Of a stretch of 5,445 nt of DNA, positions 5,027-5,445 are shown in pieces. The notes under the pieces are model-generated. The model was not told where the DNA came from and made no database searches. It was given only the letters and a program-made list of their open reading frames with translations. Positions within the stretch are counted from its first letter, which is position 1, and every line of letters starts with the position of its first letter. Source of the DNA: SOKP01 sp048887165 (lineage in GTDB: Archaea > Asgardarchaeota > Lokiarchaeia > Sigyniarchaeales > SOKP01); contig JBHLJZ010000172.1 of NCBI GenBank assembly GCA_048887165.1, positions 1 to 5,445 of the forward strand, given 5' to 3'. Made by a program: the position numbers and the translations under genes.

Positions 5027-5297
5027 TAATTGTAATTGCGATAATTATGACAGGTGCTCAATAGTAGGATATATGCCAATTGGATTTTGTTGTTCTAATT
5101 GTGTTCTCTATAATGAACAGCGTACTTGTTTAAGTACAAAAACTAAAAAACCTACAGGAGAAAAAAGTAAATTAAAACCTGACGAAGAAATAAAGCCATT
5201 AAGTAGTTCAATCGAAGGAGGGCTTTTAAAAGTCGTAATTAAGAAAAAGGATGAAAAAATTCCAATATATATTGATCTCCAAAAACATTTGGAGTAA
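5019..5297 (+). CDS. Eight-cysteine small protein, copy 3, with C-terminal extension
   Basis: This 92-residue member of the same family has Cys at 2, 5, 7, 13, 24, 25, 28 and 37; the loop before the CC pair is one residue shorter than in copies 1 and 2. The Cys domain (1-38) is followed by a Lys/Pro/Glu-rich, probably flexible linker (39-64) and then a segment (65-92) predicted as two beta strands, about 69-77 and 80-87, rich in Ile, Val and Lys. That tail is absent from the other copies and could be a docking or oligomerisation element. The start overlaps the last 8 nt of copy 2, and GGAGGT (5002-5007) lies inside the copy 2 coding sequence 11 nt before ATG 5019, which indicates translational coupling. 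Metal or cluster binding is inferred from Cys spacing only. I do not recognise the family. Confidence 0.87.
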   Translation: MCNNCNCDNYDRCSIVGYMPIGFCCSNCVLYNEQRTCLSTKTKKPTGEKSKLKPDEEIKPLSSSIEGGLLKVVIKKKDEKIPIYIDLQKHLE

Positions 5298-5299
5298 AA

Positions 5300-5327
5300 A
5301 AAAATTATTATTATTTTTGTCATTTTT
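5300..5327 (+). terminator. Terminator-like tract after the Cys operon
   Basis: AAAAAT (5300-5305) and ATTTTT (5313-5318) can pair around a seven-base TATTATT loop, and a second T-run follows at 5323-5327. It begins within 5 nt of the copy 3 stop codon. T-rich ends of this kind are usual for archaeal termination. The stem is A/T only and weak. Confidence 0.5.
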
Positions 5328-5417
5328 AAATGGGGATATTAACAAAAATAAGAAGAAAAGTATTATTTTTTCATAGATTTTCAAAATAAATGGCTCTATT
5401 ATAGGGAGAAAGTAAGT

Positions 5418-5445
5418 ATGAACTACCAGAATTATGGAAGTTATT
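5418..5445 (+). CDS. Start of a further gene, truncated by window end
   Basis: ATG 5418 follows GGGAG (5404-5408) at nine bases, a good Shine-Dalgarno match and spacing. The frame stays open to the window end and reads Met-Asn-Tyr-Gln-Asn-Tyr-Gly-Ser-Tyr. Nine residues do not allow a family call. The Asn/Tyr/Gln/Gly composition suggests a low-complexity N-terminus. About 120 nt and a terminator-like tract separate it from the Cys genes, so it may be a separate transcript. Confidence 0.55.

Noticed and set aside
3091..5279. The pentapeptide IYIDL occurs in both the GTPase N-terminal domain (11-15) and the tail of Cys copy 3 (83-87)
   Set aside because: Five common residues in beta-strand context with no similarity on either side; most likely coincidence.
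4614..5297. Tandem repeats here as a possible CRISPR or DNA repeat array
   Set aside because: Repeat identity is at the protein level with Cys codons as anchors; spacing is that of genes and each unit has its own start, stop and ribosome binding site.
5108..5323. Minus-strand frame opposite the third Cys gene
   Set aside because: It is antisense to a gene supported by two paralogues and a ribosome binding site; the hydrophobic product is a by-product of the Lys-rich sense strand.

Overview
This is a very AT-rich, gene-sparse window with every confident gene on the + strand. The best guess is an archaeon, probably of the Asgard group. The evidence is threefold: archaeal-style TATA elements precede the gene blocks, Shine-Dalgarno matches of the GGAGGTGA type precede several genes, and a Ras/Rab/Arf-like small GTPase is fused to an extra N-terminal domain, a eukaryote-like signature common in Asgard genomes. 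This assignment is inference; there is no rRNA or other marker in the window. All six complete genes end in TAA and the standard genetic code fits throughout.

Layout. (1) Positions 1-528 are non-coding, AT-rich and full of short inverted repeats, ending in a candidate promoter with a possible iron-repressor half-site beside the TATA box. (2) 529-2944 is a ferrous iron uptake operon: feoA (78 aa, GTG start), then feoB (714 aa, TTG start) 34 nt later. No feoC is visible. (3) 3061-4161 encodes a 366-aa protein with an unrecognised alpha/beta domain of about 175 residues followed by a complete Ras-superfamily GTPase domain, apparently with its own promoter. (4) 4162-4613 is a non-coding spacer with T-rich terminator-like tracts, a dense cluster of GATC sites and other short palindromes. 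(5) 4614-5297 holds three tandem, tightly packed small genes encoding paralogous eight-cysteine proteins with near-identical cysteine spacing. The third has a 54-residue C-terminal extension. (6) After a T-rich terminator-like stretch, a further gene starts at 5418 with a good ribosome binding site and runs off the window.

How they may fit together. FeoB imports Fe2+ across the cytoplasmic membrane and FeoA assists it. The cysteine-rich trio is the most novel part. Its CxxCxC, CC and CxxC motifs look built for metal or cluster binding, and it lies about 1.7 kb downstream of an iron transporter. A role in iron or other metal handling is a reasonable hypothesis, but the GTPase gene and two apparent promoters lie between, so the link is inference only.
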